Shown here: in pieces, positions 44,895 to 56,559 of the stretch
Position numbering within the stretch: position 1 is the first letter of the stretch
Layout: the number at the start of each line of letters is the position of its first letter
Source of the DNA: Thalassia testudinum
Taxonomy: Eukaryota > Streptophyta > Magnoliopsida > Alismatales > Hydrocharitaceae
Direction: 5' to 3'
NCBI GenBank assembly: GCA_037157565.1
Contig: JAZHRO010000012.1
Location: forward strand, 4,862,501 to 4,926,500
Length of the DNA: 64,000 bases
Program-made: the position numbers and the translations under genes
Notes under the pieces: model-generated
Seen by the model: only the letters and a program-made list of their open reading frames with translations
What the model was told of the DNA's origin: nothing
Database searches by the model: none

Positions 44895-47800
44895 TGATAG
44901 GTCCACTTTAGTGGACTAAATTGGAGCCTAAGAATATTGTTATTAGAAGAAGAAATTAATTTAAAGCATGCATGATATTGACAAAATTATGTGAACCTTA
45001 GATTTATCATTTCATGCATTAATTTCAGTAATATTTGTATGGAGGATTAATTATTCACTTCAGAGGCAAGGGCATTACATCAAATCTCAATTTGAGATAC
45101 CATAATGTTGGGATTTTGTTCTAGCAAAATCTAGCAAGTGAATCATTTTGTTTTTTGCATCCCTTTAGGTCTTTCAAATTAATCAAGGGCATACCCTTGT
45201 TTTATTTTCCCTCAAATCTCCCTCTTCTTCTTTTGGTAATATAAAATCATGATTACTCTCTCTCTGATTTTCTGTATCTCTTTGTTTATAATAGGCATGA
45301 AGAGCAACTAGGGGGGATCATCTCTCTCCTCCATCGTGTGCCACCAATCTCTCCTCCACCGTGCACCACCATCAGAACAACCACCGCGAGAGCCTCAACA
45401 ACAACAGCGACACCACCACCACCACCGCGTCCACTACCGCGTCTCCTACATCACAATCGTGCTCCACCTGACGTTCCTGCCACCGCAACCGTCATCACCA
45501 TTACACCACCAACCTGCCCTCCACCATCTCTGACCACAATGCACCCTCCTCACAACAGAGCTCCACCCAACATCTCCCACAACCCAACAAAGCCCAAGCA
45601 CGAACACCCCCTCCTCTTCTTCGATTCTTCTCCTTCCCTCTCACCACTCAGCTACAGCCACCTCTCATGCATAGGCCCCGTTGCCACCGTCGACGCACGT
45701 ATGCCTCCTTCACAGCAGATCATGCTCATCCTCCTTATCTGCGACAGCAACACCTACGCGACCCTCCTCAGCCGTGTGCCTCATCCACGACCGCGAGCGA
45801 CCTCAGGTGCATCCTCTGCAATGCTACCCACCAGCGCCACCTCCTCCGGACACCGGCACCAGCGCCCACCACGCACAACAAACGTGCATGCAACTGGCCT
45901 CCTCCTCTTCTTCTTCTTCTTCGCTAACAAAAGAAGAGGAACCCAACACCCGCCAACTCCTCCACTCACAGCCGCCACCTTAGGCCACAAAGCTCCACAC
46001 CGTCACCTCCACTGGACTCATCACGACCTCAGAACCACTAACGACAGACCCCACAACTGCCGGTGGACCTTCCCAACCCTGGCCAACCTCCTCTCCAGCC
46101 GGCAACCAGCGACCATCTCTCGTTGCGTCACCACCCCCGACGCAAAGCCCTCTGATGTGTCCGAAATTCATTGCGAAAAGATTTGAGTTTAGAAAACCCG
46201 TCGTTGTAGTGCGATTCGCAAGAAAATCTGTCAATCAGATAATTTTTTACTGAACTCAAAATGAGTCCCAGGTCGAACACGGGGAGGCTACGTCGATTCA
46301 AAATCCATATTTATATTTTTTGTAATTTTTGTTTATAAATGAGACATTCATAATGATCACTATTGTACTTGCAATATAAACACTAAAGCTAGAGAGAGAG
46401 AGAGAAATAACTGTTATTCTAATAATGTCATTACAATTAAATTAGAAAGCAGGAAATCTAATCTAGAAAATGATAAAGAGAAGGGGGTGAAAAGTTATCC
46501 TCCTCGACGACTGCTTGGAGGACAAGCCAGACGGACTTCTCCTGGAAGAAAGAGAGAGAAGACTGAGGCGGAGGATGGATCGGGAAGAACCGGGGGTAAG
46601 GCAGGGCGTCGATGTTGTGAGATTCACTTCTAAAATGGGGTTAGGAAGACAGCTGGTGAGAGCTCTGCGAAGGGAATGAGAGGTGGAAAATTTTATATTT
46701 TTACTCTAGCGAAGCTTCTCGTAGCTTGGGAGACTAGAGTGAGCTTTAGAACTTGAGTTCTTAGCTCCTAGAGAGGGAGAGAGATGATGGAAGGGATGAA
46801 GAAAATATGAAGGGGTAGGGCCTTTATATAGTTGCATACATAGGAGCAAAAGACGCATTTTAACTTTTAGCATTAAACTCTGCTACCTTTAATGATGAAT
46901 ACGTGCGTCACTGTAGCCGCACGCCTCATCTTCAACCGTGCGTTCTCCATCAGACGCTCCTCAAAGAGCCACACCACCAACCGTTGCTCTTCAGCCATTG
47001 AGGCATGCACCCATGTCCACAAGATCTCAATCGTCCGATCGCTCATCCAACGGTTGAGATCTGCACACGTCGCTTCCTCCTCGAACATTAAGCATGCCCA
47101 CGTGCGATGGCACATCCGATCGCACGTCATCGCACGCATGCACAATTCACGCATCTCCGCACGCCACATCTTCAATCCATCGCCGCCTAATCGCCATCCA
47201 ACAGGAAAATTTCACCCGCGCTCGCCTTCAGCAGATTTGGCTACTCCACGTGGCTCTAACTCGCACTGCGAGTTGCTTGAGAGGGTGTGAGACCAACGTG
47301 CTACGCCCCGCCTTTAGTTGAGTTTTTGTCTTAAGGCACATTCACTCTCGACCATTGGATGGCAATCTGACGGTCGAGATCAAGCATCCTTATCCTTCAA
47401 GTGATGAGAGCATCACCTAGGGAGAGATGTGGCCCATTCTCAGCCGTTGGATCAAGATCCAACGACTGAGATCAAGGCTTCTTTGATGAGGAGAGGAGCG
47501 CCAGTGCCCTCGAGCAACTTGGATGGTGCCACGTGGTGCCATCTAAGCCGTCCATCTTCCTTTGCTTGTAGGTGGTGCCACAGATGTCAAATTGGACCAA
47601 TTTTTACGTCGTTGGGCTGCGATCATCGATCTAAACCCATCCGTGCAGTTGGATTTGTTGTCTGAGGTATGAAATTACACCACCTCACCCCTTGACCTAT
47701 AATCTTTCTCAGACTGTATCCAATACTACGGAGATCCGATCGGGGTGATCTCGGAATCATTGAACTCCAATTATCGCCCTGATCAAATCCGTATGGCTGG

Positions 47801-48485
47801 ATCTTCAATCCGAAGCCCCTATAAAAATTGACATGTTCCTAGTCACCAAAACAAGGCGAAGTACTATACAATTTATACAAATTAACCTAAATGCATGATG
47901 ATGCATGTTATGTAATATTTATAATGCATGATGCTTCTATGATACTAAGAATATGCATAAATAGACATTTTAGTCTACTCAGATGTATACACATCACCCT
48001 CGTCCGCCTCAACCTTTCTCAAGCTCCTCAAACCTTGCCATCGGCTCCTCAACGCATATGTGAGGGAGAAAGATTTCCTCTGTTTTAGGTTTAAATAAAT
48101 ATTACATTTCATGCCATTGCAAAGAGAAGGAATTTTTGTATTTCTTTTTGTTTTTGAGATGAAAAGGAATGCTATCGAATCACTGATAGCAAATATTTTG
48201 TGAAGAAGACCTCCCTCATTTACTTAAATGCATTATCAACATATGTGGATGCTATAAGTTTCATTTGAAAGAGGTTTTGGTGTTGATTCTTCGCAGTTTT
48301 AATTGTAAACTTTTGTGGAAGAGTCTAACAAGTTCCGATAGGCCCCTTGCCTCCCCATGAAAATGACCCGCTCTTCTGTGAGTGGTTTTTATCTTAATTG
48401 TTGACGATTGGTTTTCCACCACTCAATTTTTACTTCGACGACATATTTCCTTGTGCGAAAATCATTTCAAAGTGAAAATTGATCA
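44895..48485 (+). repeat. gypsy-X 5' LTR (interrupted by solo LTR)
   Basis: It starts TGATAGGTCCACTTTAGTGG, with a terminal near-palindrome gtccacttt/agtggac, and ends aaaattgatca six bases before the primer site. Without the inserted solo LTR (46153-47996) and one target repeat it is about 1.74 kb. It contains a very CCACC-rich segment (45310-46150), which is why a 282-codon Pro/Thr-rich frame is open there. There is no second copy in the window, so its limits rest on the ends, the primer site and the break in gypsy-B gag. Confidence 0.75.
46153..47996 (-). mobile_element. solo LTR, gypsy-A-related, reverse, in gypsy-X 5' LTR
   Basis: Minus-strand LTR that starts TGATGTGTATACATC at 47996 and ends in ggacacatca at 46153, with a perfect 5-bp target repeat ccctc on both sides (46148-46152, 47997-48001). 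About the same length as the gypsy-A LTRs and alignable with them (U3 block, tcaagatccaacg hairpin, (CT)n tract near 46396). TATA box on the minus strand at 46830-46821. No internal sequence, hence a solo LTR produced by LTR-LTR recombination. Confidence 0.93.
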
Positions 48486-48491
48486 ATCAAA

Positions 48492-48509
48492 TGGCACCAT
48501 TGCCAGGGA
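48492..48509 (+). other. gypsy-X primer binding site (all three CpGs lost)
   Basis: TGGCACCATTGCCAGGGA: a tRNA-Asp site in which each of the three CpGs has become CpA. Confidence 0.88.
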
Positions 48510-49873
48510 GGCAATAGACGCAATAGGTTCACCTAATTTTATTTCTGATTATTCTAAGGTGTGCATTTATCTAACCATTCTCTATTTTTCTGTGTGAGGA
48601 ATCTAACGAGACAACAGGAATAGTAGAGCGATGTAGTTGACCTTGAGCAATGCCCACACACACAGAGAGGATGCGAAGTGGAGACCTGGATCCCACTTTC
48701 AAAGGGGATTCTCCTTTGTCGTCGAATTTATTTCATTTCAGTCTTCTCACCCTTGTAGCAAGTGGGGCTAATCTTCGAGGGTTTGTCCCCACTTTCTTTA
48801 ACAGCCAGGGATATTTCTGTGTGTGTGTGTGTGTCATTTAGTTTCTGGCTGCTTACTCCAAAAAGAAAAGAAAAATATCGAGCTACCTGTTTAGGAGTTG
48901 CATACCCTTAGGTGCATGCATTTAGGGGTGATTGAGCAGCATGTTAGATCTCTTTCCTTGCATTACATACATATCTGCACGAAGATTGCTGAAGACAGAT
49001 ATAGCATTCTATCTTTACATCCAGTTCATGTTCACGCATTGCATGTGGATTAAATCTCAAGACCACCAAATTGATTGAATTAACCTAATTCAGTGGTCCC
49101 TTAATTGAAATTGGGTCTGCTAATCAGATTCAACCTTAAAATCAAAATCACATTTGATATGATCAAAAGATACTTGTGTGTGATTCTTCTCAAAATCAAA
49201 ACTAATTTGTGGTGTGATGCACACTTCTGACACTGAGCACACACACTAGACACTGCACTAAGTCTTGGTCCCTTAAGGCTATAGGCACCGATCTCTTTAT
49301 CGGTGCAGACCCTCCTATTTCACTTTATGGTGGTGGTACTATCTTGTGACCAAGTGTTTTGATACTTCAAGGAGGGGGATACCCCTTAAAGGAACAAAAG
49401 GGTAGTTAAGACGCACCGTATTCACGTTGCCTCAATGAAAGGGTTCTTCCTACTTGCATCCCTTAGTTCCATCCTTGAAGTAACTTCTCACTAGATCACC
49501 TGAGAGTATCATTGAAGCAAGGCATAGGTCCTAAGACACTTGAAGGTTGGATTAGGTCACGTAACTGCATTGAATAACTTGTTTGGCCATCTATATCAAC
49601 CAATTCTACCTCTACCCCTCACAACAAAGTAGGTCAGGATCTCAAGTCACCACTTCCTCTTATACCACTTACGTAGGAATGGAGGGACATCGCCTTGACC
49701 CTTTTTGACTAATCTGTTGAGTAGGGGTTTCACTTACTCAATTGCCAAGAACTTGAATTGTGATTGATAGATATTGTATGCTTGGTAGACGCTCTCTTGA
49801 GGGTATTCTAGTGTTTGATCCTAAGCCTAAGAGAATTCTTATGAGAGCCCACTAAAGAGAGAAGAGAGAAGAA
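48510..49873 (+). other. gypsy-X leader, no ORF
   Basis: About 1.36 kb of untranslated leader, similar in layout to that of gypsy-A. It contains a (GT)n run near 48821-48834. No open frame of note. Confidence 0.65.
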
Positions 49874-49993
49874 ATGGCTGGTCAAGGAGCAAATCAATAA
49901 AGGACCCTGAGGGACTACATTCTGACCAACCAACCTGCTCAAGAACTGAGATGATCGGTAGGGGATAATCCATATGAGATCAAGAGTAGTACC
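49874..49993 (+). pseudogene. gag: gypsy-X gag, N-terminus
   Basis: The ATG at 49874 starts MAGQGANQ, a stop, then RTLRDYILTNQPAQELR (the RTLRDY motif near the gag start of Athila-like elements), and DNPYEIKSST. It is interrupted after gtacc (49989-49993) by element D and resumes at 54365 in the same frame. Confidence 0.8.
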
Positions 49994-50042
49994 TGTATAG
50001 TGATAACAATGGATTGTTGATAATAATAGTTGACACCGATGC

Positions 50043-50060
50043 TCCCCGGCAACGGCGCCA
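50043..50060 (-). other. element D primer binding site (perfect)
   Basis: Minus strand TGGCGCCGTTGCCGGGGA, a full match to the expected complement of the tRNA-Asp 3' end, with all CpGs kept. It suggests that D is the youngest gypsy insertion here. Confidence 0.92.
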
Positions 50061-50561
50061 AAAATGTATAGTGATGGATGTAATGAATGTATGATGATAG
50101 TTGAATGATTATTGTCGTTGTAGTATAGTGGGTGTAATATAACATTAAGGATGTCGTATAGTGGTGAGTATGGGTGAGTACCAGTCATTACAACCATTAT
50201 TATCATTTACTTATTTATCTAATTTTTACTGGTTTTGTTCCAGGTCGTTCACTGGGAGGCAATTTATTGAATTTAATTCGGTCACTCTTTGATTATCTCC
50301 AAAATTGTCTTCTTATTCCAAAAAGAAACTTTACCTTTTATTAAAGAATGAATGAATGTGTGTTTTATTTACCTAATTATTAAGAAATGCTTGCAAAAAT
50401 ACTAACTATGAACAAGCATCAAACAATCTATTATTATACTCTAAACTATGTATTTACAAGTTATCCTATTAGTACTAACATAATAGTATATAATACATTA
50501 GAATGCAATGGTGTAGAAACTTAACTTATTAGTCTATTATGTATAGTAACATATACATCAG

Positions 50562-50661
50562 TTTTAGTGACAGATATAAGCGTCGCTAAATCTCAGAAAA
50601 CACTATATACAACCTAAAGAGGCAAACTGAGGTCTTTAGCGACGTTTATAGTGTCATTTTA
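50562..50661. repeat. TTTAGYGACG fold-back pair
   Basis: ttttagtgacagatataagc plus gtcgctaaa (50562-50590) faces tttagcgacgtttatagtg plus tcatttta (50635-50661) as an inverted repeat. The same module is in the LTR at 63783-63811. Confidence 0.75.
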
Positions 50662-51194
50662 TTCTGTTAGTAATTCTCTAAACTTACTTATACGTATGTA
50701 TAATACCTATTTCTCTTTCTGTTCTTAACTCGTCTGTTCTTTCTTTCAAGTGTGTTCTTTTACTTGTGTTCTTAACTTCTGTTCTTTTCTTTGTGTTAAC
50801 TCCTGTCTTAGTATATTTCAGAGGCTGCGGTGGGGAGGGGATTAGGCTAATATCATCAGTTTAAAAATGTGCTTAGTTTGCGGGCGCGCTTTTCGAGGGA
50901 TACACAGCACCCTACGGGTGGGACCAGACCTCTACTAAGCGCGCCCTAATCTCAGATTAGGTGGCTTAATTACATTTTCATCTCAGCGCAAGGCCTCAGC
51001 CCAACGCCACATGCTCGCACGCTCGGGCCCCCGGCCCCAAACACACATCACACATATATCACAAATCAGACTGAGTACAGCGTAACGGGTTATCGGGTCA
51101 AATGCTATGGCTTTCTTTCGAGCGCCCGACGCCTTGACGACTGGTGAAGATATAACATAAATTATATTTATGTGGCTGCGTTTGGTTTGCAGCA

Positions 51195-51227
51195 CACGAT
51201 GTGGCGCTATTCCAGCGCCACATCGTG
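51195..51227. repeat. perfect hairpin, 14-base arms
   Basis: CACGATGTGGCGCT (51195-51208), loop attcc, AGCGCCACATCGTG (51214-51227). GC-rich and fully paired, within an otherwise very AT-rich LTR segment. Confidence 0.85.
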
Positions 51228-54200
51228 CGTTGGAAATCAGACGTGGCTGCGTCTGTGCGCATTTTTGGCCCTCGATTTGGGGGCCATAAATTATTAAAAA
51301 AAATAAAATAAAATATGGTAAATAAAATATTTACATAATACTACATAATTGATTAATTAATTTTGAGTTTTAAATATATTTACTATACAAATAAATTCGC
51401 TAAACTAGGCTGATTATACAGGTTTATTTAAGTGATTAAATGGTTAATTACTTATAAAATAATTAATAAATGGTCTAATTGACCTTAAACAGTTTCAATT
51501 TACATACTTAAGTATTTAATACATATTTTTATTGTATTTTTACGAATTTATTTATGTTTTATTTAGGTTAAAATAGCAGTTCTGGGTGTTTATAATTAAA
51601 ACTAAGTTACAGTAAGCTATACTAGGTATAAATACACTTTAATTAGCTTAAATTACTTACTATAAATATCATCCTAAGTTGATAGATTTATTTAATTTAC
51701 TTATAGCTCTAAATTATTAATTTAACTAAGTTAATCTATAATATAGCTACTAAATATGTAAATATAAATCTGTACATACATATATACATAAATCAGTAAA
51801 TACATACATAATAGTTTAGTATATATACATATATCTACATAGATTACATATGTATATGGATTTATGTACAGGTTTTATACATATTTACAGTATAACTATG
51901 TATCTATATTTACATAATTAGGCTGTATAGTATAGTTATAGTAGTATGGATAGGTATATTTACAGTGTGAAATTAAGTATGTATAATTAGGTTTTAGTAT
52001 GAAGTTAGGAAATGAGGGAAGAAGGGTTAATTAAGTTTTAATTTCAATTTCAACAGCAGCTCCAGCTACTGTTAGAAAAGGTGAAAAGAGAAGAGAATGT
52101 GTGCTGTTCAGGGTGTTTTGTAACAGCAGCAGTGGCTCAAGCCACTGTCAAATGGCTAACTGCTGCTACAGTTAGTCCACTTGAAGAGGGGGGAAGTATT
52201 CTACAGAGAAGAGGGAAATTTAGAGAAGAAGGGAGTTTAGAGAAGAGGGGAATGTAGCTGCTATTTGCAGCATGTTGCTGTGTACTGGGAGAAGGATAAA
52301 ATTCAAATCAAACTAAAAATTGAAAAGTTGAAATCCAAATTTGAAAGGGGTTTAAATCTCACGAAAATCTCATATAAATTCAGTTCAAATACTCATTAGA
52401 AAAAGCCCTTATCAGAAGCATCCTTTCAGATCAAAACTCAAATGGCATTGAGTTAGTCTTCCTAATGCCATAGACAGCATGAAGGAAGACTTAGCTCAAT
52501 CAATTAAAACCAAAAAAATACAATCCCAGTTTCTTGCAACCTTAAGGAGTATGGAAAACTCCTTAGGTTAGAGAATCACCATACAGAAATGATCATCAAC
52601 ACAAATAGTGTATGGCAGTTCTGAAATAGCAGACAAAACTTAAGAATGCATTAAGGAAAATTCATGGGAGCTGGCGAATGCATTCAAAACAAAGCATACA
52701 CGGCATCATGAGAGGCTCTTCTGATTGGCTCTCTGTCACCAGAGAGCTTCTCAGAATCCTTGCCTACAATGAAAACCAAAAATCCCTTCAATTTGTCAAA
52801 TCTGTCAAAACATTTCAGAGAGTAAAAATCCTTTAAAATCCAAATTAAAAATGCTCTGACAAACTGAGGCAATCCATTTAAAACAGAGGGACTTTTGTGA
52901 AACAAATGGAGTGAGTGAGAAGCCCCAAATGGTGCTTGTGACGCCACTTTCAGATCTGAGGCAGTGCACCATCAGATCTGAAATTGGGTCAGGATGTGTG
53001 GGTGATTGATGAAAAATTCGTCGTTAAAAAGAAAACAAAAATCAGAATTTGGATGATGGAAAAACAAAACATGAAGAGGGAGATAAATTGGACAATGAAC
53101 AGATGATTCTTCCCCTCTGATCTGGACTGATCAGAGGAGGTGAGGGAGGGGATCTAAGACTAATTCTACTCCTAAATCTAATCTAACTACAGCTAACATT
53201 AAACACTAACAATTAAAGCTAAATCTATTCTAAACTACTGCAAATTAAATCTAACACTACTTATGCAGAATTAAAAACCTAAACTAAAAGGAAGAATGGG
53301 ACCTATGGGTCCTTAGCCGGCGGCTAAGGAGGAAGAAAGGAGGAGGGTGACTCCAGCGGAGGGAAGAGTCTGCTAGTGAGACTCCAGGGTCGTCCTCAGG
53401 TTCTACGATGTCCTTAGCGACGAGGAGGGTCGAGAGCAGGCGATGATTCCACAGCCGGTGGCTGTGAAACCAGGGGCTAGATGAGGAGGAGCGACTGGAG
53501 TGGAAGAATTGATCGCTAAGAGATGTAGGAGGGAGCGATCCCTTGCGCGCGACACCACTGAGGTGCTTAAGTAGCAGCTCAGTGATTGAGATCACCGCAA
53601 GGGTGAGGTTAATCAAAATTAGGCCGACGATGAGGATGAGATGGGTAGAGCGCGCGGCGAGTCGAGAGGGAAATCTGACCATCAGATGTGATCTGGGAAG
53701 AGAGGTGAACACACGCACCGAATCGCGCGAAGGTTCCATTTGAATCCAGCCGCAGATCGAGATCAAAGGTGCGATGGATGGCCGAGAATAGTCGTGTTCT
53801 TCGCGCGCTACAGTGCGCGTGAAGAACACAGCTTCTCGTTGAAATGAAGGGGATAACTGCAGGGAGGCCCTTGAACGAAGGGGTAGAACAATTTCGTGCA
53901 GGCCCATAAGTGATAAGGAAGGTAGCTGAAAGGGCCTTGCAGTCATACAGACGGGTCCCTGCGGTTTGCAAAAAGGTCCAAAAAGGAGTTTTGAAGGGTA
54001 GAAATGTGATGCATGAAGGACCTAATTGTAATCTATTTATTTCTAGGCCTAAATGATGTCCAATTGCTTTCAAATTTTTACATGTGCTTGATTGAACATT
54101 TAAGACATTGATTTTACTTCTGATTTGGCTTTTCAAACTTGTTTATGTGTTCAATTGATGCATGGATCATCATTTATTCTTTAACTTTTAGAATATCTCA

Positions 54201-54364
54201 TTTTTGTGACCTAATTAGGAGGTTTTAACACACATTAAAAGTTTTAGGTCTTTTCTTTAATTCCCACACTTAACCCTTTTTATATGTTAATTTGATATTA
54301 TTTTGCTTAGTGTCCAGCTTAATTTCAACCTTTTAGCCATGATGAGTAGCCACTCATCAGTACC

Positions 54365-55410
54365 ATATCCTTGTTGCCCTCCTTTTATGGTACTATTAGG
54401 GAGGACCCCTACCGACATCTAGAGGAATTCACCGAGGTCTGCTCCATGGTGAAACGTCATAACTTTACTGATGAAGCTCTAATGAGGACCCTCTTTAACT
54501 TCTCCCTTAAGGACAAGCCAAAACACCGGTATCACACCTTGGATGCAAGGGTGAATGATTGGAACTCCCTTAAGAGAGAATTCTTGAAGAAATACTTCCC
54601 GATGAGCAAAACCAACCACTTCAGGAGGGAGATCATGGGTTTTACTCAATTAAATGGGGAACAATTCCACGAGACTTGGGAGCGCTTCAATGATCTGATT
54701 TGATTATGCCCCCATCATCAAGTGCCCAAATGGCAATTGGTAGAGAGGTTTTATACTAGACTATGTGATGGGCATAGGCAAACAGTGGATGCTGCTTGTG
54801 CTAGAACCGTTCTTACCAAAACGAAGGATGAGGCTTGGATGTTATTTGAGTCACTAAGTGACAATTCTATCCACTTGGCCTCAGCCTATCAAGATAGAAA
54901 CCTTCCATCCTTCAAAGGAAAGCAGAAGCTAGTGAAGCCGGGGCTACTCAGAATGTAGCCTTCCAAATCCAATTGTTGAATCATAACTCTGAAAGACTCA
55001 TGACAAACCCTGGCACATTCCCGCAATCAACTTCCCAAGTTCAGGCTCTTTCTGAATGCTCCATTTGCCAAATCACTTTTCACGCCACTGTTGAGTGCCA
55101 TTTGGCTAATCAATTCCCCAATTTAGTTCAGGTAGACCTAAATGCTGCCCAAGGGTTTCATCCACCTTCGAGGAACAACCCTTTTAGAAACACCTACAAT
55201 CCTAGGTGGAGGAACCATCCCAATTTCTCATGGAAGCAAGTTGATGCTTCCAACTCAAGGAATTCAAGAGCGCAACCCACCCAAACCTTTCAGGCATAAC
55301 AATTCCAGCCACCTCCTCAGCCCAACAATTCTGAGATGGATGATCTAAAAGCTATGATGAAGGCCATGCAAGAAAATCAAAGTATGATCGTTCAATCTCA
55401 AAATAAGGCC
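54365..55410 (+). pseudogene. gag: gypsy-X gag, main part with zinc knuckle
   Basis: Capsid (54365-54950): LLPSFYGTIREDPYRHLEEF, LMRTLFNFSLKDKP, LKREFLKKYFPMSK, QFHETWERFNDLI, TGA at 54701-54703 (in place of CGA before LCPHHQ), VPKWQLVERFYTRLCDGHRQ. After a frameshift near 54940 comes an intact zinc knuckle CSICQITFHATVEC (55057-55098, C-X2-C-X4-H-X4-C), then a Pro/Asn/Gln-rich linker (FRNTYNPRWRNHPNFSW). Gag packages the element RNA. The order matches Athila-like gag; frames are broken by at least three changes. Confidence 0.88.
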
Positions 55411-56559
55411 TCTTAGGGGTAAAGTGCCCTTCATAAGGGAGCATGCTAATGCTATGACCATTCTGAGGAGTGGCAAACGACTCTCCAAACTGAAACTCAC
55501 TCCTACGATCACCCCTTCTACCAACCCGACGATCACTTACACATCCACCGAGGAAGAGCCACTCAGCCCCTCCTCGCTTGAAATCACCCATCTAGAGGAT
55601 GTTGTCCCCATTCCACCCTTGTCCCGCCATGACAACCCCTCCACCCAGAGGCTGGGAATGCCCTTTCCTAAGAACTTATCTGCCCCTGAGGCACCTGTTG
55701 CTAGCTCATCTGGAGCCAAAGATAGGATGGAAGAAATAATGTAGACATTCAAGCAAGTTCACATTAACTTGCCTATATTGGATGCTATCAAGCAAATCCC
55801 ATCCTGTGCTAAATTTCTGAAGGACCTATTCACGCAGAAGAGGAAATCAAGGAAATAGGTCTAGGGTAAGGTCGTCTTACCCAACCTACTCAGCTTGGTC
55901 CTACAACAAGGTACGCCCCCCAAGATAAAGGACCTAGGAGCCCAGTATATTTCTATGGTCATTAGAGACCAACGCATCGATGAGGCTCTCTTCGATCTAG
56001 GCGCGAGGGTTAATATATTGCTGAGCTCGATCTATGAACTATTAGGAGGAGGTGAATTGAAGCCTAGTCCTGTAATCTTCCAAGTAGCTAATAGATCGCT
56101 GAAGACACCACGTAGGCTTTTAGAAGATGTCCTAGTGAGAGTGGAGGGATTCTTCTTTCCCATCGACTTTTTGATGTTGGACACTGACCCATCCAACATG
56201 CCCAGCAGACCTTCGATTATCTTAGGGCATCCCTTTTTGGTTACGGCCAATGCATCCATCAATTGCAAATAAGGGGCACTCAAGATGGGCTTCGGGAATC
56301 GAAAAATCCGGCTGAATGTGTTTGATGCCTATAAATAACCCAGATTAGAATATTGTTCACAAATCGGGGTGATCGATGAAATTGTAGAGGAAATGACACC
56401 ATCTCTTTTGTGTGATGATCCCCTCCAAATGGTCATTTCAAAGGACGGTACCCCGAATCTTGAAGAAGGAGAGGGAGATATGCTTGAATTAGAAGAGTTG
56501 TTGGGTGTCAAATCCGAGTCCCTCTCCCCACCATGGACAATCAAGGTAGATCCGCTACC
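55411..56559 (+). pseudogene. gypsy-X gag-pol linker and aspartic protease
   Basis: 55424-55744 is an open Ser/Thr/Pro-rich linker. 55895-56272 encodes the retropepsin: ALFDLGARVNILLSSIYELL (catalytic Asp at about 55994), LKPSPVIFQVANRSLKTPRR and FFFPIDFLMLDTDP, the DLGA form typical of Athila-like elements. A TAA after NCK and another after DAYK interrupt it. An acidic connector (56369-56559) leads to the solo LTR at 56560. The protease cleaves the gag-pol polyprotein. Confidence 0.85.

Larger units (their letters stand above)
49994..54359 (-). mobile_element. element D: one-LTR gypsy derivative in gypsy-X gag
   Basis: Flanked by a perfect target repeat gtacc (49989-49993, 54360-54364). On the minus strand it consists of a roughly 4.3 kb LTR (54359-50065), four A, a perfect tRNA-Asp primer site (50060-50043), 38 bases of interior, and only 11 bases (tgtatagtgat, 49994-50004) of the other LTR end. 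Gag, pol and nearly all of the second LTR are missing. The intact target repeat means the deletion occurred after, or during, integration. Confidence 0.85.
50065..54359 (-). repeat. element D LTR (about 4.3 kb)
   Basis: Minus-strand start TGATGAGTGGCTACTCATCA (itself a hairpin with eight-base arms) and end ATCACTATACA. It contains a TTTAGCGACG-type fold-back (50562-50661), a GC-rich stretch (50880-51010) and a perfect 14-base-arm hairpin (51195-51227). The minus-strand ORFs at 53284-53946 and 53609-54136 have no recognisable domains. Single copy in the window, so an internal nested insertion cannot be excluded. Confidence 0.72.

Noticed and set aside
45338..46186. 282-codon Pro/Thr-rich open frame
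   Set aside because: It lies in the CCACC-rich part of the gypsy-X LTR, all three forward frames are long here, and it has no domain. Composition keeps it open; it also runs into the inserted solo LTR.
53284..54136. Two overlapping minus-strand ORFs (220 and 175 codons)
   Set aside because: They overlap in different frames inside the element D LTR and show no domain; the region looks like untranslated LTR sequence.
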